Source of the DNA: Gammaproteobacteria bacterium
Lineage (GTDB): Bacteria; Pseudomonadota; Gammaproteobacteria; Pseudomonadales; IMCC2047
Length of the DNA: 64,000 nt
Reading direction: 5' to 3'
Assembly (NCBI GenBank): GCA_021773395.1
Contig: JAJFKB010000024.1
Location: 62,001 to 126,000, forward strand
Program-made: the position numbers and the translations under genes
Shown: positions 37,162 to 46,137 of the stretch, in pieces
How positions within the stretch are numbered: the first letter of the stretch is position 1
Layout: the number at the start of each line of letters is the position of its first letter
Notes under the pieces: generated by a model
Seen by the model: the letters and a program-made list of their open reading frames with translations, nothing else
The model's database searches: none
Told to the model about the DNA's origin: nothing

Positions 37162-37317
37162 CTCAATCGCTTTGTACGCAGTCGCCGGGGACCCACACCC
37201 GCTATCTGGCACTGCCAAAAAATTGTATCTCAACTCGCCGACGACCTTCTACCCTCTGTGTGATAACACTCGAAACTCCAGAGGGTGGACGAAAGGATTG
37301 GCCAGCGCCTTGTTAAC

Positions 37318-38766
37318 CTAAGGACTATCCCCAAAATCCTCTTTAAATTTAGCTACCAGTTTAGTCTGCCAATCTGTAGTAGTGTCCAGTTTACCAAAGA
37401 AGAATCGTAAAATTTTCGGTTCTTCAACAAAGGTCAGTCCACCGACCAGATCCCTATTTTCATAGAGCCAGGCAATACGGTCAATGGCATACTTTAGATG
37501 GGACATGGTAAATACCCGTCGGGGCACGGCAAGTCGCAGCAGCTCCAAATGGGCCAGGGTTTCTTCACCGTTCTCTTCACGCTGCTCAGACAGTGTTCCT
37601 CGCTCCATGCCGCGAACGCCACTCACCAGGTACAGGGCTGAAGCCAGCGCACCAGAGGGGTATTCGGTCTGTTGCAAATGTGGCAGGAACGCACTGGCGT
37701 CGATATGACAGCCCAAGCCACCCGCAGGAGTAACCACCGGAACGCCTTTTTTCTGTAACTCAGTGACCATATACTCAATGAATTGTGGCCCCTGATTGAC
37801 CATATCCACATCCATAGTCTCTTCAAGACCAACTGTGATGGCTTCCATCTCCCGAACCGACATACCACCATAGGTCAGGAATCCTTCCAGCAAGGGAACA
37901 AGTTCGCGTAGTTTTAAATACGCTTCCTCATTGTTGGTGCAAATACCGCCTCCACGAGCACATCCGAGTTTACGAGCAGAAAAATAAATGATGTCACACA
38001 AGTCAGATATCTCGCGGGTAATTTCACGTATGCTTTTATTTTTATATTCCTCTTCTCTTGTCTTAATAAAGAAAAGGTTATCTGCCAGCAGGCTGGCATC
38101 CAGTACCAGCATTAAGCCAGCCTGATCACAGACTTTGCGAATTTCACGCAGATTTTGCAGCGAGTGCGGTTGACCACCAATCAGGTTGGTACCCGTTTCC
38201 AGGCGTACAAATGGAATTTTATCAGCCCCGTGCTTTTCAATCAGAGCTTCCAGCTTTTTGATATCCATGTTGCCCTTAAAGGGATTATCGCTGGTTACCT
38301 GCAGAGCATCTTCGGTAAAAATTTCTTCAACAACACCACCGTTGAGCACAATATGTGCCTTGGTGGTCGTAAAGTGGTAGTTCATCGGAACGATGGAACC
38401 GGGCTCAACAAACACCTGGCAAAGCAGGTTTTCACAGGCACGACCCTGGTGCGCTGGCAAAAAATATTGCTTATTGAACAGTTCCTGGATCTTACTTTCC
38501 ATCCGATAAAATGTTTCGGAACCGGCATAGCTGTCGTCGGCTATCATCATTGCCGCCAGTTGATGGTCACTCATCGCATTCACGCCACTGTCTGTGAGCA
38601 TATCCAGGAATACGTCGCTATTTCTTAATAAGAAGGTATTATTTCCCGCTTCTGAAATAGCTTCCAGCCGGTGCTCGATAGGGGCGAGATTTATTTTTTG
38701 AATAATCTTCGCCTTGTGCATTTCCAGTGGAATGCTCTCTCCAGAATACAGTTTTACATCAGTCAT
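37318..38766 (-). CDS. Tryptophanase / tyrosine phenol-lyase family PLP enzyme, divergent
   Basis: A 482-residue beta-eliminating lyase. Conserved parts are Tyr80 in DDSYAGSETFY, PAHQGRACENLL, PLP-binding Asp223, Schiff-base Lys266 (SARK) and carboxylate-binding Arg in GVRGMERG. Two positions usually kept differ. The Arg of DATR/DAAR that contacts the PLP oxygen is Leu226 (DASL), and the Lys before the Schiff-base Lys is Arg265. The enzyme should still bind PLP, but indole or phenol release from Trp or Tyr cannot be assumed. AGAGGG precedes the ATG. It is monocistronic, ending at the 37127-37161 terminator. Confidence 0.85.
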   Translation of the reverse strand: MTDVKLYSGESIPLEMHKAKIIQKINLAPIEHRLEAISEAGNNTFLLRNSDVFLDMLTDSGVNAMSDHQLAAMMIADDSYAGSETFYRMESKIQELFNKQYFLPAHQGRACENLLCQVFVEPGSIVPMNYHFTTTKAHIVLNGGVVEEIFTEDALQVTSDNPFKGNMDIKKLEALIEKHGADKIPFVRLETGTNLIGGQPHSLQNLREIRKVCDQAGLMLVLDASLLADNLFFIKTREEEYKNKSIREITREISDLCDIIYFSARKLGCARGGGICTNNEEAYLKLRELVPLLEGFLTYGGMSVREMEAITVGLEETMDVDMVNQGPQFIEYMVTELQKKGVPVVTPAGGLGCHIDASAFLPHLQQTEYPSGALASALYLVSGVRGMERGTLSEQREENGEETLAHLELLRLAVPRRVFTMSHLKYAIDRIAWLYENRDLVGGLTFVEEPKILRFFFGKLDTTTDWQTKLVAKFKEDFGDSP

Positions 38767-38953
38767 TAACCATTACCCTCTTTTTAGCTTGGCTTACCCC
38801 TTCGCGCATACACCGCTTATCACCAGGATTTACAGCACTTCATTTAAAGAAACGTCAAAAGTCACAAAATGATTTTACAAATCAATCAGTTGCAGATCGT
38901 AAAAATCGAAGCCCGATTCTTCCAGTTATCCACTCAGATGTCTATACAAAATC

Positions 38954-38974
38954 AAAGGATTGGCACAATCCTTT
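38954..38974 (-). terminator. Weak terminator after the DUF2058 gene
   Basis: AAAGGATT (38954-38961) and AATCCTTT (38967-38974) form an 8-bp perfect stem with a 5-nt loop, followed on the minus strand by GATTTTG. It lies 38 bp downstream of the DUF2058 stop codon. Confidence 0.55.
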
Positions 38975-39011
38975 GCTAAAGATCAAGAATGACCACCATT
39001 TTGTTTCTAAA

Positions 39012-39548
39012 TCACCACATCAGATCGTCAGGAATAGGATAATCGGCGTAAGGATCATCCTCCTCGCTGGCTTGTGACTGCTTGTTATTCAGCAATACAC
39101 AGGTGGCGTCACGCTGGGCTATTTTGTCAGCGATAACGGCTGGCAAAACCTCATAATCAGCGCCTTGTTTAACAATTGCCAATCGCCCATTCTCTAAATC
39201 GCCCTGCAATTTCGTATCAACATAAATTTTCTTAACTTTGCCGGCATCTACAAAATTATAAGCAACATCCCCTTCTCGCTTGATCGCATGATTCTTTATT
39301 AACTGCTTGATCTGCGCTGCAATGGCCCGTGACTGCATCTCGGTTTCTTTCTCTTGATTTAACTCACGGGACTTGCGCTGTTTTTCCTCCATCGCTTTTT
39401 GAGCGGCTACTTTGCTCTCATCGACAACCGCTTCCTTACTTTTGAACTGCTGCTTCTGCTTTTTCTTTTTCTCTTTATGCACCTGCTTAACTTTTTTCTC
39501 GTCAACCAGGCCTGCTTTCAATAATTGATCTGCTAATGAATTTGCCAT
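39012..39548 (-). CDS. DUF2058 (YaiL-like) protein
   Basis: A 178-residue soluble protein of the DUF2058 family. It starts with MANSLADQLLKAGLVDEKK, continues with a very Lys/Gln-rich charged helix (about 20-75), and ends with an acidic PYADYPIPDDLMW tail, all typical of E. coli YaiL. Function is unknown; the lysine-rich stretch suggests nucleic-acid contact. It lies 19 bp downstream of a molybdopterin oxidoreductase gene on the same strand, probably by chance. Confidence 0.88.
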   Translation of the reverse strand: MANSLADQLLKAGLVDEKKVKQVHKEKKKKQKQQFKSKEAVVDESKVAAQKAMEEKQRKSRELNQEKETEMQSRAIAAQIKQLIKNHAIKREGDVAYNFVDAGKVKKIYVDTKLQGDLENGRLAIVKQGADYEVLPAVIADKIAQRDATCVLLNNKQSQASEEDDPYADYPIPDDLMW

Positions 39549-39567
39549 TATTTAATCCAATTTCCTA

Positions 39568-41787
39568 CTAACTATTTAAAACACCCTTGGGTGTTGCTTC
39601 TTTTGAAATTCGACACAAAATACAACGAGCTGTCGAGCCACCCATTACCGGATCAAGATCGTCGCGCAATGGTGTTAGCACGTTAGCACCCACTCTTAAA
39701 GTCCCTTCAACCAGATCATCTCCGGGCATATACCAAAGACCTTCCGCATTCACTACACGTGGATCCATACCCGGCAACAACATCACCTGCCTGACAATGG
39801 AATTTTCCGTTGTGGGTGCTTCTATTCTGACCCAATCTCCTTCCTGAAGCTCATATTGTTCAGCGGTTTCCGGTGCCATCTCAAGTCCGGGAAAAGGCCG
39901 CCTTTTGCGCAGTCTGGGTATCGATATACCCAGAGAACTGTAGTATTCAACAGAACGTGTCCCGCTAATCAAAACCAGCGGATATTCTGCCGATAACTCT
40001 GACGCCTCACCATCATGGGTTAAAGGGCTAAACATGGGCTCATTGACCTGTGGCAACGGATCATAGCCATGCTTTTCCATGCGTAGTGAGTTAAATTCAA
40101 TCTTGCCGGAGGGTGTATTGAACCCAGGCAGGCCGTCTGCTCTTAATTTCCCTGTGGCGTACTTATTTCGCTCATCCGGGCCAATATAGGAGCCCATTGC
40201 AGAAAATTCTTCAAAGTTGATACCTAATGGCGCCAATCGATAATCCAACAGCTCCCGATAACTTTGCATTGGCAATTTGTCACCATAGCCCATTCGCCGC
40301 AGCACTTCCAAAACGGGCTCTGCCTCCTCCCTGACTTCCGCTCTTGGCTCGGTACATTTGACCCGCGCACTAATCAAATTTAATCCTGCATACTCCGTGA
40401 TGGCATCCGATTCCAGGTGATTGGTCACCGGCAGAATATAGTCCGCCAGATGCGCTGTAGGGCTCTCGAACATATCTGAAACAATCAATAGATCTAACGC
40501 TTTAAGCGCCTCCAGCACCTTATAGCTATTCTCCAGACCGACCATTGGGTTGCAGTTAGTCCATAATGCCCGCACAGGATAGGGCTCACCGGTCAATATG
40601 GCATCAATTACATGCGAGGGGTTAGGGTACGGTGCAGTTAGCGCAGTTGGCCCGGACAACAACGGGAATTTATCCGCGCTGATCTGATCAGCCAAACGCT
40701 CCGCATCAATACCCTCTGCACCGGGTCGATAATAGCTGGGCAGCATCATATTCACCGGTTTTAACATGCAATTATTACCGGACTGATCAATCCGTCCGGT
40801 TAACGCTGGCAAAAAGCCCATAAGACGTAGCGTGGAAATCGAGTTACCACCCATAGTCGCGCCAATAAACGTATAAAGTGCTGACTTATTCGCGGTGGCA
40901 AATAACCGTGTCGCTTCGAGGATTTTCTCGGCAGGTATCCAGGTTATTGCTGACGTCTTCTCGAGTGTATATTCCGCGGCACGCGATTTAAGATCCTCAA
41001 AACCCAGAGTCCATTTTTCAACGAACTCTTTATCGTACCAATCGTTCTGGATCATCTGATTAATCATGCCCATCGCCAGTGCGTCATCAGTACCCGGTCT
41101 AATTCTTAACCACAGATCCGCCTTTTCCGCCGAACGTGTCGGTCGCGGATCAACCACAATAGTTTTCGCATTGTTTTTATGAACAGCATCTCTAACACGT
41201 ACCGCCTTGGATCCGTTGGTTTCGGTCAGATTTACGCCCCAGAGCAGAAACAGGTCACAGTCTTCAACATCCATAAAATTGATGTAGGTAACCAGAGAAC
41301 CGTAGGTCAACACATCGGACATCAGCTGTGGTGTAAAGCAATTATGCGCATCATGTTTAAAGAAAGTCGGACTACCGATAGCCTCCAGAAACAGGTCGTA
41401 GGCATAGTATTCTTTAGGCGGCAAAGCCTGTACCGCGACGGCCCGAGCACCATGCTTATCGATGATGGCATTCATGCGCTCTGCAATATCCTGCAGCGCT
41501 TCGTCCCAGCTCACCCGTTGCCACTGGCCTGAACCACGATTACCCACCCGTTTTTGTGGGTAGAGCAGCCTGTTCGGAGCGTCCATCATGGTTACCGAGG
41601 CTTTTCCCTTAACGCAGAGATAGCCTTTGCTGAGCGGATGATCCCGATCACCAATAAATTTTTTGACTTTACCTAGCGGCGGATTTGCAGCAGAAGAATG
41701 ATCAACTGTATCCGCTGCATCTTCTGTTTCAACCAGCATTCCACAACGCACCAGGCATAAGCGACAGGTAGTTCTTAGCATTGACAT
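39568..41787 (-). CDS. Molybdopterin-dependent oxidoreductase, orphan catalytic subunit
   Basis: A 739-residue DMSO-reductase-superfamily protein. The N-terminal 4Fe-4S site is Cys8-Cys11-Cys15-Cys58. Cys150 (AHNCFTPQLM) sits where Nap-type enzymes have their molybdenum-coordinating cysteine. The C-terminal molybdopterin dinucleotide-binding domain is present (about 600-735). No Tat signal is visible, so it is probably cytoplasmic. No electron-transfer or membrane subunit gene is adjacent. The substrate is unknown; relatives in databases carry many names, so none is given. It is preceded by a 335-bp intergenic region. Confidence 0.85.
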   Translation of the reverse strand: MSMLRTTCRLCLVRCGMLVETEDAADTVDHSSAANPPLGKVKKFIGDRDHPLSKGYLCVKGKASVTMMDAPNRLLYPQKRVGNRGSGQWQRVSWDEALQDIAERMNAIIDKHGARAVAVQALPPKEYYAYDLFLEAIGSPTFFKHDAHNCFTPQLMSDVLTYGSLVTYINFMDVEDCDLFLLWGVNLTETNGSKAVRVRDAVHKNNAKTIVVDPRPTRSAEKADLWLRIRPGTDDALAMGMINQMIQNDWYDKEFVEKWTLGFEDLKSRAAEYTLEKTSAITWIPAEKILEATRLFATANKSALYTFIGATMGGNSISTLRLMGFLPALTGRIDQSGNNCMLKPVNMMLPSYYRPGAEGIDAERLADQISADKFPLLSGPTALTAPYPNPSHVIDAILTGEPYPVRALWTNCNPMVGLENSYKVLEALKALDLLIVSDMFESPTAHLADYILPVTNHLESDAITEYAGLNLISARVKCTEPRAEVREEAEPVLEVLRRMGYGDKLPMQSYRELLDYRLAPLGINFEEFSAMGSYIGPDERNKYATGKLRADGLPGFNTPSGKIEFNSLRMEKHGYDPLPQVNEPMFSPLTHDGEASELSAEYPLVLISGTRSVEYYSSLGISIPRLRKRRPFPGLEMAPETAEQYELQEGDWVRIEAPTTENSIVRQVMLLPGMDPRVVNAEGLWYMPGDDLVEGTLRVGANVLTPLRDDLDPVMGGSTARCILCRISKEATPKGVLNS

Positions 41788-42122
41788 AGCAAAACCTCAG
41801 CGCCCTCTGCGGACTTTTGAATAAGCATAACAAGTGGAAAAGAGTATAAGCCCTGCGATCAAATGTCCACTATTTGGCGATCCACTGAGCTACTCTGTAC
41901 CTGTTACCGAATAAGCTCGCATTAGTACCGTATTAGTACGACACCCACCAATAGATGGCCATCAAATTATGCGGAGCAATTACCCGTATACCAGCCTGCA
42001 CTTCGACTAAACGACGGATAAAAATCTCGGTAAAAAACACTAACCAAATCAACCTATAAATATTATAATTCAAACAGTTAAAAGTATTTTCAAATGTATA
42101 TTCTTATAATTACGACAACAGA
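41788..42122. other. Intergenic region, 335 bp, AT-rich
   Basis: No ORF with coding character. It contains a short direct repeat ATTAGTAC at 41931-41938 and 41942-41949 or close to it, and an AT-rich stretch near 42050-42120. It should hold the promoter of the molybdopterin oxidoreductase gene and the 3' region of the small gene that follows. I see no clear terminator. Confidence 0.5.
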
Positions 42123-42554
42123 TCAACCGCTAAAACAACCATCCTGTCCGGCCACAACACGCGCCACCAGGGATTCCAATTGATCTTCCGAAAGTTGACG
42201 CTCATAAGGAAACGTGAAGGTTAGAAACGCTCTATGATCCAGCGGCAGCATCGAGTCCACCAGAATAATCTGTATACCATTACGCCAGTATTCCGGAGTT
42301 ATAGCCCGCCAGGCATCACTGCGCGATGCTATTCCACGCACCAGAGGATAAAGCTTTGCCAGCGATGCTTTGGTCAAATTGCTATTCTCATCAATTCTGG
42401 CAAGCAGCGCTGCCGCCTCACTCTCCAACACTTCAGTTGCAAACTGGGCTATTTCACTCTCACCCGACAACTCTTTCTGTTGTACCGACCAACTGCCTCG
42501 GAGTTGTCCGAGATTCGTCACGCTATATAGCCATGCTTTCATACAACTGCCCAT
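42123..42554 (-). CDS. Hypothetical protein, 143 residues
   Basis: I do not recognise this protein. It is soluble, mildly acidic and without signal peptide or membrane helix; the middle is helical (about 30-75) and the end has a FTFPYERQLSEDQLESLVARVV stretch. The ATG at 42542, four codons inside, would give MKAWLYSV as N-terminus and is also possible. Neighbours give no hint. It is supported as a gene by continuous coding character and by the shadow frames being poorer. Confidence 0.55.
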   Translation of the reverse strand: MGSCMKAWLYSVTNLGQLRGSWSVQQKELSGESEIAQFATEVLESEAAALLARIDENSNLTKASLAKLYPLVRGIASRSDAWRAITPEYWRNGIQIILVDSMLPLDHRAFLTFTFPYERQLSEDQLESLVARVVAGQDGCFSG

Positions 42555-42637
42555 TTTGAGAATTCAATACCACTTTGAAAGCGTATTTACAGAAAGATTT
42601 TTCAATATTCAATGCTAAGGTTTGCAACATTACTCTA

Positions 42638-43039
42638 CTATTTGAGTCTAATTTTACACCAGGCAACAGCTGACATAACAGCCCACACTACCGACCTTAG
42701 GCTCATCGCTGCAACAGTCCTCACCTCATAGGCACCACCTTTAGCAATGTGCAGCCCAAACAGGGTGAACACAATCAAGGTTGCGATAAGAATTAATAGC
42801 GCCAGCCACACCGCCCAGCGTCGCTTCATAAACAACCCTGCACCTGCCGCCAGGTATAAAAAACCAGCAAAAAAATTAAACCAGAGCACAAAGGGCACAT
42901 ACTGCCCAGCGCTCTTACGATCGATACCATCAATAAATAAAACTGCACCGCCTGATTTGATGGTCAGCAAACCAAATAGCACAGCAATGAAGCCCGCAAT
43001 ATGCAGAGACGTTATCCCTCTTTTTCTAATAGTATTCAT
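42638..43039 (-). CDS. Four-helix small membrane protein, unknown
   Basis: A 133-residue protein with four hydrophobic helices (about 10-30, 48-68, 74-95 and 108-128) and short loops, one containing the charged turn DGIDRKSAGQ. The layout resembles small DoxX- or DUF-type integral membrane proteins, but I cannot name the family with confidence. It is monocistronic and lies between two other small genes on the same strand. Confidence 0.65.
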   Translation of the reverse strand: MNTIRKRGITSLHIAGFIAVLFGLLTIKSGGAVLFIDGIDRKSAGQYVPFVLWFNFFAGFLYLAAGAGLFMKRRWAVWLALLILIATLIVFTLFGLHIAKGGAYEVRTVAAMSLRSVVWAVMSAVAWCKIRLK

Positions 43040-43192
43040 ACCCGCGCTCCTGCATGTGATAACCCTACTGATCTGCCAGCAAAATGACTACCTGTTTTCA
43101 AATAGAAATAAACCGCATTTCTAAAGCACCGAAACCATCATTGATGGTGGTTGGATTCATACAACGGGCCACTCTCTCGTCTACTTCGCCGG

Positions 43193-43744
43193 TTATTTTT
43201 TTGTGTAATAATTTGGCCACTTCCTTTTTACCTTCTCACCATCAGATGCCCAGGCTGCACAGCTGTCGATAACTCGAGGTTTGTCGGCAACGGGTTTAGT
43301 TTGGTTATGCGCTTCTACTTCACGGTACATCGTCTGATAGGCCGTGGTGCCAATCGGCCCAAGCAGCTCAATCAAATGCGTGCACCCCAACACACCCCCC
43401 ACCCGCTCTCGCACCTCTTTCATCCAACCCGAACGAATCTGCAACCCTATCAGCTCTTTCATCCGGCCAGGGACCTTTTTGCAGACCGCTTCGGGAACAA
43501 AGTCGGAAACAGCTTCCAGATCATGAATGACAAATTCAACATCCAGTGTCACGCGCAGGCTCATGCCGTGAACCGGTTCTCCCGCTTCAATACGACCACT
43601 CCTAAACTCGTTGTCCACCCCATAGGTCCGCACATCCTGCAGACTTGCCTCAATATCCCAAAGGCCATCCGATCGGCGAAAGCCCTGGCAAACAATAGTT
43701 CGTGTATGGATCTGTTCTCGTTCAACTGGATCAGGCAACGGCAT
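43193..43744 (-). CDS. DUF2889 family protein
   Basis: About 183 residues from the ATG at 43744, which has GGAG nine bases upstream; the ATG at 43792 lacks this. The family landmarks are the N-terminal RTIVCQGFRRSDGLWDIE, the middle PVHGMSLRVTLD and the GVLGCTHLIELL motif with Cys and His. DUF2889 proteins are widespread in proteobacteria near aromatic degradation or hypothetical genes. Their function is not known; the conserved Cys and His suggest metal binding. Confidence 0.82.
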   Translation of the reverse strand: MPLPDPVEREQIHTRTIVCQGFRRSDGLWDIEASLQDVRTYGVDNEFRSGRIEAGEPVHGMSLRVTLDVEFVIHDLEAVSDFVPEAVCKKVPGRMKELIGLQIRSGWMKEVRERVGGVLGCTHLIELLGPIGTTAYQTMYREVEAHNQTKPVADKPRVIDSCAAWASDGEKVKRKWPNYYTKK

Positions 43745-43850
43745 ACTCAACAACTCCAAAAGCAAAGGACAAGTATAACGATTCAAAACCAAAAGAGCAT
43801 AGATGCAGATCAGCTAATCTATCGCTGAGTTCTTAAAATTACCAATTTTT

Positions 43851-45164
43851 TTATAATTTTGGGTTGGGCAAGAAAACGTCAGCCTTTAGCCCACCCAAAT
43901 CAGATCTATCAAAGCTCAACGAGCCAGAATAACTCGCGACAATATCCTGGCTTATGGACAGCCCCAGTCCATGCCCCTGTATGCTTTCATCCAGACGCAC
44001 ACCACGATCAGTAATTATCTCAAGCTCCTCTTGTGAAACACCTTCGCCGTCGTCCTCCACCAGGATATGCCAGCCCTGGTTAAGCACTTCAAATCGAATC
44101 AACACCTGCTTCTGTGCAAATTTGCAGGCATTATCAAGCAGGTTGCCCAATAGCTCCAGGACATCATCACGATCATGGGGTAGTACCAAGTGGGCCGGGC
44201 AATCTGTAACAATGCTTTTATCTGGATATATGCTGTGTATGATCTTTAACAAATGTACCAAATCCTCATCCAGCTGAGTCTGCCGGCCAGGCGTCACCAC
44301 ACCCACAATGCGAGCTCTTTTTAGTTCACGATCTACCACGCTGTGAATATCCGCCAGGATTTCATTACCTTGCCCACGTTGTTCAGGCGTCATGGTTTCC
44401 AACTGCGAATGCAACCGCTGTAACGGTTGCTTCAACGCATGCGCCAGATTTCCTAATGCATTGCGTGAACGTTTGACTCGCTGCCCTAATTGCTCCAACA
44501 GACGATTAATCTCACCGACCAACGGCTCAATTTCCGAAGGTAACTCCTGCAATGCGATATCCTTTTCACCCAAGCGCATTTGTCGAATAAGCTCCCTAAT
44601 TTGATCTAGCTGACTAAAGCCTTTTTGCAGTATTTGATATTGCGCAAGCAAGAGAACCAGAATAGCCACTGCCACTGAAGCCAGGCCAAACAGCATAAAC
44701 TGTCGCTGTTCCTGTTGCAGTGGAGAGATGTCCTCCGCTACCCAAATACTGATCTGATTGCCCTGTTTTTCAATCGTTTGAGCACAGGCAAGCCATCGCT
44801 CAGACTCTGAATAACCGATAACAGCACAATGACTTTCACCGAGTTTGAGTTCCGGTACCTTGATTTCGATATCGAACAGAGAACGTGATCGAATGAGCTG
44901 TCGGTTCACCGACACCAGATAATAATGGCCCGAACGCACTCGCTGATACACGGTGGACATTCTTTCATCCTGTAAACTCCACTCGCCATCAGGCTTTAAC
45001 GCTAAAGCTGCTATAATACTGTCAGCGTCATGCTGCAGACGCGAGACAACATAACTCTCTGTCAGTTGTTGAATACCTATATGAAGTACAGTCAGCAAGA
45101 CTGTCATCGCCAGGGTAACAGTGATTAACAGATTGCGATGCAGTTTCCGTTTCAGTGAGTACAA
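43851..45164 (-). CDS. PhoQ-type sensor histidine kinase
   Basis: A 437-residue inner-membrane sensor. Helix 1 (about 11-33), a periplasmic sensor domain of about 120 residues, helix 2 (about 156-176), a HAMP-like linker, a phospho-acceptor His242 in LGNLAHALKQPLQRL, and an ATP-binding domain with NLLDNACKFA, EDDGEGV and GHGLGLSI. The NLAHALK-type H-box is that of PhoQ-like kinases. It starts 2 bp after its response regulator. Together with the PepSY and heme proteins upstream it forms one operon, so it may sense a redox or ligand state of that system. Confidence 0.9.
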   Translation of the reverse strand: MYSLKRKLHRNLLITVTLAMTVLLTVLHIGIQQLTESYVVSRLQHDADSIIAALALKPDGEWSLQDERMSTVYQRVRSGHYYLVSVNRQLIRSRSLFDIEIKVPELKLGESHCAVIGYSESERWLACAQTIEKQGNQISIWVAEDISPLQQEQRQFMLFGLASVAVAILVLLLAQYQILQKGFSQLDQIRELIRQMRLGEKDIALQELPSEIEPLVGEINRLLEQLGQRVKRSRNALGNLAHALKQPLQRLHSQLETMTPEQRGQGNEILADIHSVVDRELKRARIVGVVTPGRQTQLDEDLVHLLKIIHSIYPDKSIVTDCPAHLVLPHDRDDVLELLGNLLDNACKFAQKQVLIRFEVLNQGWHILVEDDGEGVSQEELEIITDRGVRLDESIQGHGLGLSISQDIVASYSGSLSFDRSDLGGLKADVFLPNPKL

Positions 45165-45166
45165 TC

Positions 45167-45829
45167 TCAGGCCTCTCCCAAGCAGTAACCCTGGCCACGC
45201 CGGGTTTCAATAAATTCTTTACCTAGACGCTGTCGTAACCGATTGATATAGACTTCAATAACATTACTGTCTTTTAGCTGTTCCTCTTCATACACATGCT
45301 CACTGAGTTCCGTTTTAGAGATAACCTTATCCGGGTTCATCATCAGATAATACAAAATCCGATATTCAATACCGGTAAGCTCAATTACTTTCCCAAGCGC
45401 ATTTGTCACCGCCTGCTTATGCACATCCAAAGTAACGCCCGCGTGACTTAAATGGTTATCAGCTCGTCCGAATTTACGCCGTACCAAGGCCTCAAGACGC
45501 GCTAGCAACTCTTCGGTATGGAAGGGTTTACTCAGATAATCATCCGCACCGGCCTTGAGTCCATCAACTTTTTCATGCCAGGCATCCCGGGCCGTCAAAA
45601 TTAACACCGGCATGTTTACACTCTGTTCCCGCCATCGCTTTAACACCTCCAACCCAGGAAGACCCGGCAAGCCCAGATCAAGGATCACCGCATCAAACAC
45701 CTCCTCCCTACCCAAAAATTCTGCGTCAATGCCATTGTCTGCATGCTCAATGGCATATCCGGCCTTTTTTAAGGCGGGCTTCAGGCTATTCACCAAACTC
45801 AAATCATCCTCAACCAGCAAAAGCCTCAA
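45167..45829 (-). CDS. OmpR-family response regulator
   Basis: About 220 residues: receiver domain (phospho-acceptor Asp51, conserved Lys in LSKPFHTEELLARL) and a C-terminal winged helix ending RRGQGYCLGEA. An ATG at 45853 also opens the frame. TTG at 45829 is preferred because GGAGGAGGT lies just upstream of it, it gives the standard N-terminus MRLLLVEDD, and it overlaps the stop of the PepSY gene as TTGA. It is paired with the kinase downstream. Confidence 0.9.
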   Translation of the reverse strand: MRLLLVEDDLSLVNSLKPALKKAGYAIEHADNGIDAEFLGREEVFDAVILDLGLPGLPGLEVLKRWREQSVNMPVLILTARDAWHEKVDGLKAGADDYLSKPFHTEELLARLEALVRRKFGRADNHLSHAGVTLDVHKQAVTNALGKVIELTGIEYRILYYLMMNPDKVISKTELSEHVYEEEQLKDSNVIEVYINRLRQRLGKEFIETRRGQGYCLGEA

Positions 45830-46137
45830 TCTTCCACCTCCTCCTCTAACCATTCGCCGGTTTGGGCATCAATTTTTATCTCATAAACGATTGAGTCGGC
45901 ACGCAAAATCTCCAACTCGTAGATAATGCGTTCGTGTTCGCGCTCCACTTCCAGGTCAAGCAAACGACCAGCCCGTAGTTCAGGGTATCTCAACATCAAG
46001 TCATCAATCGATATCACCTTACCCTCTTTAACCCACTCCAGTACATGCTCGGAGAGATCATCACGGTCGTCTGCAATCAGGGCGGGGCTGTTAATCGTCC
46101 CAACGGCCATAGCCAGGAATAGTAACCCGGTCTTCAT
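45826..46137 (-). CDS. PepSY-domain periplasmic protein
   Basis: About 103 residues from the ATG at 46137: a signal peptide (MKTGLLFLAMAVG) followed by a single PepSY-like domain with RLLDLEVEREHERIIYELEI and YEIKIDAQTGEWLEEE. Such proteins often accompany cytochrome b561/diheme cytochrome operons and their two-component systems and may modulate the sensor kinase. It begins about 47 bp inside the upstream diheme cytochrome gene and ends in the TTGA overlap with the response regulator. Confidence 0.8.
   Translation of the reverse strand: MKTGLLFLAMAVGTINSPALIADDRDDLSEHVLEWVKEGKVISIDDLMLRYPELRAGRLLDLEVEREHERIIYELEILRADSIVYEIKIDAQTGEWLEEEVED

Noticed and set aside
37251-37286. 8-bp inverted repeat ACCCTCTG / CAGAGGGT as terminator of the lyase gene
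   Set aside because: The loop is 20 nt and no T-run follows; the terminator at 37127-37161 fits better.
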